A stretch of DNA of 64,000 nucleotides from Desmodus rotundus (GCF_022682495.2 NC_071389.1:180898556-180962555), one strand, 5' to 3'; counted from the stretch's first letter, positions 52,840 through 64,000 are shown. The notes: generated by a model not told the origin, from the letters alone. Numbers and translations are program-made.

Positions 52840-53385
52840 TTATTTAGGTATAATTAATGTCTTCTAATAATATTTTATCATTTTCCCTTACATGTATTGA
52901 GCATTTTTTGTTTGTCTGTTGTTATATACTTACAGTTCTGAGTTACGTTAAATGAGTTTCTTTTTTTACAGTTATATTTTCTGTTGCTGGTGTATGTAAA
53001 TACAGTAGATTTTAAAATATTGATCTTATATTTGTTACCTTGCAAAAATTTCTGTTACATTCTATAGATACTTTTAGGACAATTATTTCATGTTATTAAT
53101 GATAGTTTTGTTTATTTTTTATCTTTATGACTTTATTTTTCTTGTCTCATTGCATTTGCCAGGATTTCCAATGTAGTTTAAGCAGAGGTGGTAAGAGTGG
53201 GCATGGTATCTGATTTTTCATTTTAAAGGGAATGATCTTATATTTCTTTATTAGAATAATGTGTCTCATAGGTTTTGTTAGTTAATCTTAGGTAGATAAA
53301 GAGTTTTTTCTATTCCCAATTTGCTAAAATGTTTTATGATGAGTAAATTTGTCAAATGCTTTTTCTGCATCTATTGAGAGGCTCT
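52840..53385 (-). mobile_element. Ancient L1 ORF2 remnant, reversed (left part)
   Basis: ATTTTTCATTTTAAAGGGAA, TGATGAGTAAATTTGTCAAA and TGCTTTTTCTGCATCTATTG are reversed L1 ORF2 text. The element is interrupted at 53385 and resumes at 54448 with TTTTTATCCTTTAATTTGTT. Confidence 0.75.
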
Positions 53386-54447
53386 TATTTATTTATTTAT
53401 TTATTTAAATTGAGGTATAGTTGACATACATTATATTAGTTTAGGTGTACAATATTTGTATATATTACAAAGTCATAACCACAGTAAGTCTAGTTAACAT
53501 GCATCACCATGGGCAGTTACAGAATTTTTTCTTGTTATGGGAACTTTTAAGATTTACTGCCTTAGTAAGTTATTTAAAATGCAATACAGTATTATTAACT
53601 ATAGTAACCATGCTATACATTACATTTTCATGACTTACTTATTTTATAACTTGGAGTTTGTACCTTTTGACAATTTTCACCCATTTCTTCCATCCCCTAC
53701 TCCCTACCTCTGTCAACCACCAATCTGCTTTCTGTACCAATGAGCTTGTTTTATTTTTATTTACTTGTTTTGTTTTTTGATTCTACATACAAGTAAGATT
53801 ATACATACACTATTTGTCTTTCTCTGATTTTTTTCACTTAGCATAATATCTTCAAGGTGCATCTATGTTGTCGCAATGGCAAGATTTTACTCTTTTCCTG
53901 GATGAATAATATTCCATTATATATACGCAGTATTTTATATGTCATATATTATATATATCACATTATCTTTATCCATTCATCCATTGATGCACACTTAGGT
54001 TGTTTGTATATTTTTGCTATTGTAAATAATGCCGCAATGAGCATGGGGGTGCTTATATCTTTTTGAGTTAGTGTTTTATTTTTTTCAGATAAATACCCAA
54101 AAATGAAATTGCTGGATCACATGGTAGTTCTACTTTTAATTTTTTGAGGAACATCCATACAGCTTTCCACAGTAATTGCACCAATTTATTGCACATTACA
54201 AAAGGTCTGAAGAGACATTTTTCCAAAGAAGACATGCAGATGGACAGCGGGTACATGAAAAGATGCTCATCATCACTAATCATCAGGGAAATGCAAATCA
54301 AGACCACCATGAGACATCACCTCACACCTATCAGAATGGCTATTATAAAAAAGACAAGAAACGACAAGTGTTGGTGAGGATATGGAGAAAAGGGGAACCC
54401 TTGCGCATGGTTGGTGGGAATTTAAATTGGCACAGCCACTATGGAGA
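53386..54447 (-). mobile_element. Nested L1 with 5' inversion (twin priming)
   Basis: From 53386 to about 54187 the sequence is L1 3' UTR and ORF2 end in reverse, starting from an A-rich (here T-rich) tail. From about 54192 to 54447 it is L1 ORF2 in forward orientation (ACATTTTTCCAAAGAAGACA, AATGCAAATCAAGACCACCA). Reversed 3' part plus inverted 5' part is the signature of twin priming. The last ~24 bases of the forward part (54424-54447) repeat the same L1 position as 54164-54187. It sits inside an older reversed L1. Confidence 0.85.
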
Positions 54448-54790
54448 TGCACGTATTTTTATCCTTTAATTTGTTAGTGTGTGGTACATCATAATGATTG
54501 ATTTTCTAATGTTAAAGTACTCCTGAATTTCTGGTATAAATGATACTCAGTCATAATGTATTATCTTTTTATGTACTGTTGGATTCAGTTGTTAATATTT
54601 TGTTTAGAACTTTTTACTTTTACTTTTTACTCTATCATCGTGAGCAAGTCTAGCCAGCAATTTTCTTTTCTTATACTTTGCATGTTTGGTTTTGGCATCA
54701 AGGTTATATTGGACTCATAGTCTGAATTAGGAATGATTTTCTGTGACAGTCGGCTGATGCTTCTCTAATAGTTACTTTGGCCTTCTTTCT
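54448..54790 (-). mobile_element. Ancient L1 ORF2 remnant, reversed (right part)
   Basis: TATTTTTATCCTTTAATTTG, TACTGTTGGATTCAGTTGTT and GGTTTTGGCATCAAGGTTAT continue the reversed L1 ORF2 interrupted at 53385. Confidence 0.75.
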
Positions 54791-54794
54791 TTAA

Positions 54795-54990
54795 CAACAG
54801 AACTGTAATATTTAGCTAGACACGTAGCTAAGGATTATATTTTCAGTCCATCATAGTCTTCTAAGTGATTAAGTTTTGGCCAGTATCCCTTCATCAGCAC
54901 CATAGCAAGCCAATTCTTTCTGGTTCTGACTCCTGAGATTTATTTGCTTTTAATGGTGAAAGTTTTATTAAACTAAAAAATATGATCGAG
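54795..54990. other. Unassigned insert between L1 parts
   Basis: This short AT-rich interval (for example GGCCAGTATCCCTTCATCAG) does not match L1 in my reading and may be another old repeat. Confidence 0.35.
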
Positions 54991-55003
54991 TATATAGACT
55001 TTT

Positions 55004-55238
55004 GTTACTGATTGATTTTTTAGAGAGAGGAAGAGGGGGGGAGGAGAGAGATAGAGATAGATATAGAGATAGAGATAGAGACAGGGGTGGGGAGGAAGAG
55101 AAAGAGAAACATCAGTTTGTTGTTCCACTCATTCATTGGTTGATTCTTATATGTGCCCTGACTGGGGATCAAACCTGCAACCCTGGTGTTTTGGGACAAC
55201 ACTCTTAACCCACTGAGCAACCTAGCCAGGGCTAGGGC
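55004..55238 (-). mobile_element. Ves-type SINE with target-site duplication and GATA-like expansion
   Basis: The reversed copy has an expanded ATAGAGATAGATATAGAGAT block, then the tRNA-like text and head GAGCAACCTAGCCAGGGCT. TATAGACTTTT (54993-55003) and TATAGACTTCT (55240-55250) flank it. Confidence 0.92.
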
Positions 55239-55589
55239 CTATAGACTTCTTAATAAATATATATATATATATTTAATATATTGCGGTAAGATTAGAGAAA
55301 TATCTTTATTGCTTCTTGATCTACATTTGCAGCTTCTCTAGATACATTAACGTAGTAGAAAAATGTCACCTCCTGAAGTCCCTAAACCAGCCACTTTTTG
55401 AAGGAAAGGATGTCAATATGAAACATTTTCAGCTTTTAAAAAATCTTTAAAGACTTTTTCTTCAATTGTAAGAAAGTTTGCTCTTAAACCATATGAACCA
55501 ACATGACTTCCATGTTGAACTAATGGTATTCCAAATTTAATGTGCTTTGTAGTGTAATAGACTGAACTTTACATTTTTCATGACGATTT

Positions 55590-56200
55590 CTCTTTTGACC
55601 CATGAGTTAACGGTGTGCTTAAGTTTTTCCAAGTATATGAGAGTTAAAAAATAATTATATTTTACTTACTTCTTATTAATTGCATTATACTGGGAAACAC
55701 ATTGCTATTGATTCTTTGAAATTTGTTGTGGCTTGTTTTGTGGTTTAGTACTTGGTCAACTTTTATAAATGTCCCAAGTGTGCCATCCCTATGTTTGGAT
55801 TCTCTATATGAATTCTATATATGTCCAATAAATAAAACTTATTAACTGTTCAAATTTTCTGACTTTTCAATTTTTTGTGTCCTTGATGTAATAATAACGG
55901 AGGTGTGTTGACATCTCCCAGTACAATGATGAATTTGTCAGTTTCTCCCTGAGTGCTATCAATTTTTTGTTTTATATGTTTTGGACCTATTTTATTAAGT
56001 TTATAATAATCATACCTTCTTAGTAAATAAAATGTTTAAGAACATTATTTAACCTCATTTTCTATTTATAATAATGCCTGTTTCATAAGTCTATTATGTC
56101 TGATGTTAATAAAGCCACCCCAACTTTACTTCAGACATTTCCATGTCCTTGTGCTTTAGGTAGGTCTCTCGTAAACATGATAGAACTGTGTAGGATCCAG
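55590..56200 (-). mobile_element. Ancient L1 ORF2 remnant, reversed
   Basis: TGATGTAATAATAACGGAGG, TGATGAATTTGTCAGTTTCT, GTCTGATGTTAATAAAGCCA and TTTAGGTAGGTCTCTCGTAA follow the 5' part of L1 ORF2 in reverse. Confidence 0.75.
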
Positions 56201-56234
56201 CTTCCTAGAGAGATGGATCATGTCTCCCAGAGCC

Positions 56235-56650
56235 ACATCCTGTGTAGTCCACTCCGACACTGAATAGGGCTGCCTTGTGAAACCAAGAGGATATTGTGGA
56301 AATAGTGGAGTTTGACTCCTGAGGCTAGGTCATAAAAGACATTGTGTCTTTCATTTTGCATTTTCTTGGACCACTTGTACTGGAGGAAGCCAGTCACCAC
56401 GTCACGAGGACATTCAAGCACCTCTATGGAAAAGTTTACACAGCAAGGCACTGAGAGCCCCTGACAACCAACAGGATCAACTCACCAGCCTTGAGAGTGA
56501 GCCTTCCTGGAAGCAGGCCCTCCATCCCCGGTCAAGCCTTCAGATGACTGGGGGCCCTGCCAGCATCTGAGAAACCCCGAGCTAGAACCACTGAGAGAAG
56601 CTAACCAAGTACAAAGGAATATTTCTCTGCTCCAACAAGAAAATATGGTC
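56235..56650 (+). mobile_element. MaLR-type (MLT1-like) LTR
   Basis: TTGACTCCTGAGGCTAGGTC, AACTCACCAGCCTTGAGAGT, GTCAAGCCTTCAGATGACTG and ATCTGAGAAACCCCGAGCTA are typical of an old mammalian MaLR LTR. Confidence 0.7.
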
Positions 56651-56654
56651 TCCT

Positions 56655-57585
56655 GCTAATTTTGACACTCAGCTCTCTTGGGGTGTCTTATTTTTTCCAC
56701 TTTAGACAGGGAAGTGGCTACAAAGAGATGTTTCTTTATCCTAAAAAAGTGACAAGGCATGTGGAATGATAAATGGCAACAGGTGTTGGACCTCATTGCT
56801 GGAGACGTAACAACATGTTGAAGGGACTGGCAAATTGGAGAGAACATGCCCGTCCAAAGACAGAGGACCCTCATCTCCAGCTGATTGTTCCCTCATGAAA
56901 AGGTGGCCCAGTGATGTAAGGCCTGCCAGTTGTCCAAGTGGAACCAGAAATTCACATTTTAGTGAAAATACCCTAAGTATGTAATATGTAGTTTGTGATA
57001 TTGACTCAAACTTTAAAAACACATACAGAGATAAAGCACACACTCAGAGTCATTTGCACACATCTGGGACTACTTTGTAGGAAAGCGAGGGCCAGAAAAT
57101 TTTGTCAGTTTCTCAAGGTGGAGGAGGAAGTAGGTGGAGACTATGGCCTCCAGGGCCCTGACTCTGAGGCTTCTGCCTGGGTTAGGATCCTCAGAATGAG
57201 GAAACCCAGTAAGGAAAGTCTCCCCTGTGAATAAAACCCGTGCTCACACCTCTTCTTCCCCTCCCTTTAAGCCAAGCTGTGCCCCACTGTGTGAGGTCAT
57301 GCTGACGTCCATATGTATTGTATACATCCAGTCACAGGAACCCGTTATTACTGGTGGGCAGGGGACGCCTGCATGTCCACCAGGAGAGGAGAACCGCCAG
57401 CCAGAGCAGGGAGTGGGTTTCACAACAGGGTCACAAGATGTGTCAGTAGATGCTGCTCTGTCTGGGACATGCCTTGGGAGGTTTGAATTTTAATAAAAGT
57501 TCCAGGAAGCCAAGTAGCTTTTTAAGAACCTTTATCCAATTAAGGGAAGATAAATTCCAAGTGTGCTTCCAAGCACCAATATTAT
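56655..57585. other. Unannotated intergenic stretch
   Basis: No gene or clear repeat is recognised. Confidence 0.35.
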
Positions 57586-57589
57586 TTTA

Positions 57590-58100
57590 TTTTGAAAAGT
57601 TTATATTGATGTATAATTTTCATAGAGAAAGTAACACAGATCATAAACACCCAGTTTAATACTTTGTCACAAACCGAACACCCCCTCTTGTCACTAGCAC
57701 CTGGGTTGAGGAGTAGAACATGACCAGCACCCTGGAAGCTTCTGCCCTGCTTCCATCTAGTCTCTGAACCCCTCCCCCAAGGGAAACTACCTTCCTAACT
57801 TCTAACAGTGTAGATTAGTTCTGCCAATGTTTGTATTCTACGCAAATGGAATCTTAGGTCTTATTTCTTTCACTCAACATTATATTTGTGAGATTCACCC
57901 ATACTGTTGTGTGTGGGCGTAGATCATTCTCATTACTCTATAATAATCCTTTGTGTGAACAGACCGCAATGGATGTATCCATTCTACTGTTGGTGGACTT
58001 TGGGTATTTTGCAGCATGGGGCTATTACAAATATATGGAAGTATTGCTACATTAGGTTCTCATCTGCAATGTACTTTGTAAGCTGACTTCTCAATAACTC
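57590..58100 (-). mobile_element. Old L1 3' end, reversed
   Basis: GAAAAGTTTATATTGATGTA, CAAATGGAATCTTAGGTCTT and ACTCAACATTATATTTGTGA follow an L1M-type 3' region in reverse. Confidence 0.7.
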
Positions 58101-58129
58101 CCTGTGTTTAACTAACTCTTCCTGTTCCC

Positions 58130-58640
58130 CTTTTTGGTAATATTAAAAAAATAAACCTCATTTTAAAGACATTAAGTACTATTCAAGTACGTTGTAGAAA
58201 AAAAATGGAAAATAGAATACAGAGAAGTTTAAATAAGAAAACCACTTCCTGCCAACTACAGATAATGGTGCAAATCTGTTAACACATTCCATCCAGTGTT
58301 TTCTTCTGTCTATATTTTCCATAGTTGAGATTGTACTATATATGCATTCATATGTATCTCCTTTTATTTAAGACTGTGCTGTTAAGTATTTCCCCATGCC
58401 ATTTGTAACTGTTCTTCAATGTTGTTTTTCCTGGCTACGTGATAATCCGTCCCATGCGTGTGCCAAAAGCTATTTGACTAATCTCCTGAACTGGGACATT
58501 TAGGGTGCTTGTACTTTCGTTTTGACAATTAGAAACAATGCTGCAGCAACTATCTTGGATGTAGATCTTTGTCCTCACTGTAGATAATTCCCCGAAGTTA
58601 GTTCCTAGAAGTGGAATTTGCTGGACCAAGAGCACAAACC
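58130..58640 (-). mobile_element. Second old L1 3' end, reversed
   Basis: GCTATTTGACTAATCTCCTG, TAGAAACAATGCTGCAGCAA and TAGTTCCTAGAAGTGGAATT are L1-type text in reverse, separate from the preceding fragment because the 3' region starts again. Confidence 0.7.
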
Positions 58641-58794
58641 CTCTAAAGGAGGCTGGTCCGCCCCATGTTGCCGTGGTGCCTTATGGAAAGGTGCTGCCAG
58701 CTCTAGGACTGAGAGCAGGAGAGGGCACGTGTAACCAACCGCACCTTCACTCACGGTGAATGTTGTTTGTTACGGAGTATCTTCCTGCTGTTTG

Positions 58795-59185
58795 GTTTTA
58801 AGTGTTTTAAAATTTCTTATTTTTTTGACCTGTGAATTATTTGGAAGTGTGGTTTAAACTTTCCAAATGTATGAGGATTAAAAAAAATTGTTTGAATTGA
58901 TTCAGTTAAAAATTCAATTGTATTATGGTTGGAGAATATGGTGTGTATTATTCTTTGAAATGTGCTGAGATTGTGCACAGTCAATTTTTCAAATGCTAGG
59001 GTGACTCACCAGCCCAGTTTGTCTGGGACTGAGGGGTTTCCTGGGATGAAAGACTTTCTGTGCTAAAGTCAGGAAGGTCCTGGGCAAATTGGGCTGGTTT
59101 GGTTACTTCACGTGTACCTGAGAATAGTGTGGATTCTCTAATTATTGGGTGCAGCGTTCTAAATAAGTACATTAGATCAAGCTTA
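58795..59185 (-). mobile_element. Ancient L1 ORF2 remnant, reversed, split by a small palindromic element
   Basis: TGACCTGTGAATTATTTGGA, ATTGTATTATGGTTGGAGAA and, after the insertion, AGAATAGTGTGGATTCTCTA and GTGCAGCGTTCTAAATAAGT follow reversed L1 ORF2 text. Confidence 0.72.
58998..59108. mobile_element. Short palindromic DNA element (MITE-like)
   Basis: The ends AGGGTGACTCACCAGCCCAG and, reversed, AGTAACCAAACCAGCCCAAT are inverted repeats of about 22 bases. The interior also pairs (CTGGGACTGAGGGG with CCTGGGCAAATT only partly). I have seen this family in mammals, but its name (MER53-like) is uncertain. Confidence 0.65.
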
Positions 59186-59581
59186 CTCATCATTTTTTAA
59201 AAGCAATTTTTAATTAAATTTTTGATTTTGGAAAATTATAGATTTGCATGCAATTGTAAGAAACAACACAGAGAGGTCCTTTGTATCCTTTATGGTTTCA
59301 GAATATTGCCACCAGGGAATTGATATTTATACAGATTACCTGTCTTATCCGGACTTTACCGGTTTTAACTTGTACACATAGTGTGTGTGTGTGTGTATTT
59401 AATTCTGACCACTTTTATCACATGTGTAGGTGTGTGTTCCCACCACCACGTGAGACGTGACCATCACAACCAAGAGTCCTCCCATTGCCCTTTTACAACC
59501 CCAGGCACCTCCCTCGTGTTCCCCCTTCTCTGCTGATCTGATCATTTCTATGCTTTTGTCACTTCAAGAGTGTCATATAAA

Positions 59582-59786
59582 CCCTGGCTGGTGTGGCTCA
59601 GTGGATTGAGTGCTAGCCTGTGAAGCAATGGGTTGCTGGTTCGATTCCCAGTCTCCCATTCGGGGCACATGCCTGGGTTGCAGGCCAGGTCCCCATTAGG
59701 GGGCACGCAAGAGGCAACCACACATTGATGTTTCTCTTCCTCTTTCTCTCTCCCTCCCCCTCTGAAAACAAATAAAATAAAAAAAA
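59582..59786 (+). mobile_element. Ves-type SINE with 15-bp target-site duplication
   Basis: CCCTGGCTGGTGTGGCTCAG through an AAATAAAATAAAA tail. AGAGTGTCATATAAA (59567-59581) and AGAGTGTTATATAAA (59787-59801) flank it with one mismatch, so it is recent. It contains a short internal insertion near the B box. Confidence 0.96.
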
Positions 59787-59920
59787 AGAGTGTTATATAA
59801 ATGGAATGATACACTGTGTAATCTTTTGGGGTTGACTTTTCTTTCAGTGAGTGTAATTCCCTGGAGACCCACACGTGATTCATCCATGTTGTGGCATCAT
59901 TAGCTTGTTGTTTTCATTTT

Positions 59921-60158
59921 TTTTCTTTTTAAAGATTTTATTTATTTTTAAGAGAGAGGGGAAGGGTGGGAGAAAGAGAAGGAGAGAAACATTGATGTGA
60001 GAAAGAAACATTGATTGGTTGCCTCTAGTACACACCCCCAATCAGGGACTGAACCCCAACCTAGACATGTGCCCTGACTTGGAACTGAACCGGCGAACTT
60101 TTGCTTTACGAACTTTCACAGTACGACAGCCACCCAGCTTAGCCACAGTGGTCAGGGC
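59921..60158 (-). mobile_element. Ves-type SINE
   Basis: The reversed copy has tail AAAGATTTTATTTATTTTTA, doubled AAACATTGAT segments and head CTTAGCCACAGTGGTCAGGG. A T-rich near-duplication (TAGCTTGTTGTTTT and TAGTTTTGTTCTTT) flanks it. Confidence 0.9.
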
Positions 60159-60404
60159 AGTAGTTTTGTTCTTTTTTATTGCTGAGTAGTGTTTCATATA
60201 TGGATGGGCCACAGTTTGTTTAACTATTAACCCAACTAAGGACATTTGGGTTGTTTCCAGCTTTTGACTATTACGAATAAAGCTGCCATGAGCATTCATG
60301 TACAGGATTTAGTGTGAATCGAAGTTTCCATTTCTCTGGCATAAATGCTCAGGAGTGCAATTACTGGGTTTAGCAATTGTTTTTTAAAAAAACCCTTTAT
60401 TCTG

Positions 60405-61340
60405 CCAATTTTATTTGCTTGATCTATGGATAATTGAAAAAGACTTTGATGTTGATTTATCAATGTGTATATGTTGAAGCTATTTTATAAAATGCGTAGA
60501 AATTTAGAACTGTTATAGCTTTCTTCCTGTAAGCTTAGAACCCAGGTCCTGGAATAGTGATTCTGGGTTCAGGAATCCTACTGTGCTTCTAGGACCCGGA
60601 ATTCCACATGACAGAGTGGTCTGAACTCTCCTCTCCGACTCTATGGCAGCAATAATGTGTGCCACCATTCTGGAGAACATGGGAAGATCAGTCAGAAGTT
60701 GTGCCGTCCTTTTGACATTGTACCACAAGCACGTCATCACCGTGATTACGGTCATGAAGGAAGAAGTGAGCATCCTGTTTTGCCCACGTATGTCTGTGCC
60801 CCTAGAAGACAGGAAGTGGAAGGCGATGGCTTCCCTTTTGCCAAGGTGCTGGCAGTATGCGATGGGAGCTGGTAGCCTGGCTTGGGAAATCTGGTGTGTT
60901 TAGTTGGAGTGCACTGCCAAGAAAGCTCCCTTTCCTGTGGAGTTCACATAGAAAAAGAGATGCTACAAAAGCAGAAGGAGAAGGCAAAGATGAACCCTGC
61001 TAAGAATCTTTCCTCCCGTGAGGTTCTTTTGTGTTTGCATTAGTTGTTGCACCTTGGAGAACTTACTCACAGGCAGGCAGAGGTTAACTCATCTGTCTCC
61101 CTGCCTCTGGGCAGCCATGTCCAGGTACCTCCAACAACCGCATCTTCCCACATGTGCTTAGCCTCTGCATCGGTTCACCTTTCAAGCCTGGCTCTAGAGG
61201 CCCTTAAACCTTGGCCCACAGGGATCCCTTTTCCTTGAACCTTATAGCAGTTATTGTCCTCTTAATGCTAAGTTAGCAAAACTGCCTTGAAACACCTTCC
61301 ATGAGAGCAGGGCTGTGTGGCATGTTGTCTCTGCCCATAT
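60405..61340. other. Unannotated intergenic stretch
   Basis: The first 100 bases may be more reversed L1. Open frames at 60513-60903 on both strands match no family I know. L2-like C/T-rich text may lie at 61080-61320. Confidence 0.35.
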
Positions 61341-61345
61341 TTAAG

Positions 61346-61805
61346 TTTCCAATAGCTGCTGTAACCCATTGCCACAAATGTGGTGGCTTAAAACAACACA
61401 AACTTACTATCTTACAGTTCTGGAGGTCAGAAGTCTGAAGTGGGTCAAAACCAAGGTGTTGGCAGAGCTGTGTTCCTTCTGCAGGTCCTAGGGGAGAATC
61501 GGCTCCTTGCCTTTTCTAGCTTCTAGAGGCTGCCTGCATGCGTTCCTTGGCTTGTGGCCCCTACCACTCCAACCTCTGCTTCTGTAATCACATCTCCTTC
61601 CCTGACTGCCTCTCCCGCCTCCTCAAATAAGGACCCTAGTGATTAGACTAGGTTCACCCAGTATATAATTCAGGGTAAGTCCTTCATCTCCATAGCTTTA
61701 ACTTAATCACATCTACAAAGTCTCTTTTGCATGTAAAATGACATTCATAGGTTTTAGAGATTAGGATGTGGATGTCTTTGGGTCATTATGTGATTGGCTG
61801 TAACT
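61346..61805 (-). mobile_element. MaLR-type (MLT1-like) LTR, reversed
   Basis: TGTGGTGGCTTAAAACAACA, TTACAGTTCTGGAGGTCAGA, CTTGCCTTTTCTAGCTTCTA and TGGCTTGTGGCCCCTACCA are the reverse complement of the same LTR family seen at 28254-28737. Confidence 0.82.
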
Positions 61806-61849
61806 ACTTTTCACTTCTTAAACCCATGGACCCCTTCAGGTCCTCATTG

Positions 61850-62200
61850 TGCCTCTTCTGGAAAAGGCAATTAGCCACCTAGCCAGTAGGTTCCCCTTCA
61901 TCCATCTGACCCCTCTAAATCCAGGTCAACTACAGCCAGACTATTTCATCCAGAGTCTGCTGGGTAAATGCAAACCCCTCACCCTGGCTCAAGGTCCTTG
62001 GCAAATTCTCTTACCACTCTTTCTTGTCTTATCTCCCATTAGCTAACTGTACATGCTTTAACTATCAGTCCATTTAGTGATTTATTTATCTTCACATGCC
62101 CAGAACTTCCTGCCTCTATGCCTTCACTTCTTTCTTTACATCTGGAATGCCCTTTGTTCTCATTTCACCTTTCAAAATCTTACTGAGCTTTAAAATGTGG
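61850..62200 (+). mobile_element. L2 LINE fragment
   Basis: CACCCTGGCTCAAGGTCCTT, TGCCTCTATGCCTTCACTTC and TACATCTGGAATGCCCTTTG resemble L2 internal and 3' text. Confidence 0.55.
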
Positions 62201-62239
62201 CTGACTATGCATGCAGAAATTCCTCATGTAGGAATTTCT

Positions 62240-62710
62240 TACTGTGGAAATAATCCTCAGGGTCATGCATAGATAAAGCTTCAGAGATGGTCATTGTAGC
62301 ATTGTTAATAAAAAGAAAAATTAGAACCAACCAAAGTAAACATCCAACAATATGGAACTGATTACATAAATTGTGAATATTATAATATGAAATATTGCAC
62401 AGTAAACAAAAGCAAAAAAATACAAAAGTATTAATGAATTGAAAGAAATAATAAATCCAAAAACAAAATAACACATTACAGAACCCTCTGTATAGGATGA
62501 TTTTATTTAAAATTATATTGTATGTACATTTCTTAAAAAGAGGAAAGTAACATGCTAAACTGTTGATGGTGCTTGTTTCTGGGTAGTAACATTAAGGGAG
62601 TGATTTTTATTTTCTTATTTCCATTTGTCCATCCTTTTTTCCCTCTACAATGACCACATATTACTTTATGATAATAAAAAAGGACTTATAATTATTAAAA
62701 AATTATTCTA
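62240..62710 (+). mobile_element. Old L1 3' end
   Basis: TCATTGTAGCATTGTTAATA, ATGGAACTGATTACATAAAT and TACAATGACCACATATTACT follow a sense L1M-type 3' UTR, ending in an A/T-rich tail. Confidence 0.72.
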
Positions 62711-62714
62711 CCCA

Positions 62715-64000
62715 TCCTAGCCAGGCCAGTTCAAATTCCTCCCCTTCCTAAAGCCTTCCCCACCCATCATCCTGGATGAAGGTGCCTGCTGTCCCAGTGA
62801 CCTTCCAGCACTGCTTGGAGACTCCTAGCATCCCCTCTGTATGATTATTTAAGAAATCGCTACAGAGCGGGCTGTAGGTGTGGAACCCCTTGTCCGTGGT
62901 GTAAGGCTGCAGGCTACTCTCTGCCTTGGGAATACTTATACATCCCATGCACCACAACCCGAGGTAGGAAGCCAGGGTGTGAGGCAGGGTGACTGGAGGC
63001 ACAGTGATTTGGAGGGTCATTTTCTTAAGGGTCCTGGCCCCAAGTCTGGCTGGAGGTGGGGTGTAGTTTGGGAAGGCAGGCTGCTTTCAAAATTCCATTC
63101 CTGTTTTCATGGAACTGGTGGTCTGATTAGGGAGATAAGGCATCGGCCCATCACATATTTATAAAAATATACAAAAATTGCTAAAAGACATCTTGTGAGT
63201 CATTGCCAAATGAATACTACAAAGTCATAGGAGGGAGAGGTCACCACAGGTCACGATAGAGGGGACGTGTGCTGGGCTGTTGCAGCATCGGGCCAACGGT
63301 TAGGCTCAGGCTGCATACATAAATGTGGCTCAGACACTCACGCAGCTCAGGGCTGTTGGGTAACATGTACACTTGCATTTCAAATCATGTGCTTTTCTAT
63401 AAAAGAACTTGATTTAATCCCAGGAAGACCAACAACCTCAGTGGAAATACTCACTCAGAAGAGGCTCCCCAGGCAATTTTCAAATTTACTAATTGGTCAA
63501 TTCCAATTTATGTATAAAATACTTCATTAAAATCACTGGACTTAAACTGTCAAATGGAAAACTTGATGGCTTGGCCTCTGACTTGGGGTTTCCTTAAGAA
63601 GATGGTCTTTGTGGTGACAGTGTGACTCAAGGCCACACCTCCACGGCCTTGTTGGTTTCTGCAGCTCTCTTAGCAGATCAGATCTCAGCTGTATTCATCT
63701 GTGTTCTCCCGTATTTAGAGAAAATAGTCTCCATCCCAGGTAGGGTGTTGTACTGTGCTAAGATAGAAATAGGCAGTGCTGCGGTGTCGTAGCAGATATG
63801 CCAAAATGGGTGCGTAGCCCTGGTCTGAGGTCACTGTTCCCTAACAGGGCAGTCCTGTGACTTACTCTGTGCAATTTCTCCCTGACCACAGTAATGCATG
63901 AGTTTTGCGTTGTTTTCATTTTTAACCTCTGTGCTGAGAGCAGCTGACAGCTTCCTCAGGTGTTGAGCAATTCTTTTTTGGCAGTTTCCACTCTGGGGTG
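62715..64000. other. Unannotated intergenic stretch to the window edge
   Basis: No gene, RNA gene or clear mobile element is recognised. I looked for the VWF promoter and first exon, which lie upstream of CD9 in human, and found no match. Confidence 0.4.

Larger units (their letters stand above)
59196..60400 (-). mobile_element. Old L1 3' end, reversed, carrying two Ves SINEs
   Basis: TTAATTAAATTTTTGATTTT, ATAGATTTGCATGCAATTGT, GATTCATCCATGTTGTGGCA and ACATTTGGGTTGTTTCCAGC follow an L1ME-type 3' region in reverse. Two SINEs (59582-59786 and 59921-60158) interrupt it. A (GT)n patch lies at about 59381-59396. Confidence 0.8.

Noticed and set aside
60513..60903. Overlapping 86-codon frames on both strands
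   Set aside because: They match no family and have no supporting context.
1..64000. CRISPR array, operons, bacterial features or a phage
   Set aside because: No regularly spaced repeats, no dense coding, and abundant mammalian SINE, LINE and LTR sequence exclude a prokaryotic source.

Overview
This window is mammalian nuclear DNA, almost certainly from a bat. The strongest evidence is about a dozen copies of a tRNA-derived SINE of the bat Ves type. They have a tRNA-like head with A and B boxes, a T/C-rich region and an A-rich tail, and several sit between clear target-site duplications. MIR, L2, ancient L1, MER5A, Tigger and MaLR-type LTRs add the usual eutherian background. The species was not determined, and I saw no vespertilionid-type Helitrons.

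The only protein-coding sequence I can support is exon 1 of the tetraspanin gene CD9, on the minus strand (coding part 16017-16082). It encodes the first 22 residues and ends at a perfect GTGAGT splice donor. It lies in a CpG island (about 15.4-16.5 kb) with clustered GC boxes upstream. Positions 1-16016 are therefore CD9 intron 1, and exon 2 was not found, so the intron runs off the left edge. Positions 16.5-64 kb are 5' flanking intergenic DNA. In human the next gene in that direction is VWF; no VWF exon is visible here.

The intergenic part is a stack of dead mobile elements. At 20.1-25.9 kb lies a gutted minus-strand class I (gammaretrovirus-like) endogenous retrovirus with recognisable matrix, capsid/zinc-knuckle, protease, reverse transcriptase, RNase H, integrase and the start of env, all broken by stops, frameshifts and substitutions. 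At 46.2-49.0 kb is a half-L1 (HAL1-like) element: L1 5' UTR, ORF1 and 3' UTR without ORF2, inserted in a MER5A. At 52.8-60.4 kb are antisense L1 remnants, including a nested L1 with a twin-priming inversion. A 39-nt tailless copy of the 5' end of 5S rRNA with flanking duplications lies at 20.0 kb. Simple repeats include a 99-nt polypurine tract 1.3 kb upstream of CD9.

I found no new biological system. The items most worth a second look are the tailless 5S fragment, the HAL1-like element with two successive 3' ends, the in-frame microsatellite inside the retroviral RT, and the polypurine tract near the CD9 promoter. Repeat names are from memory of consensus sequences, so subfamily assignments are tentative.
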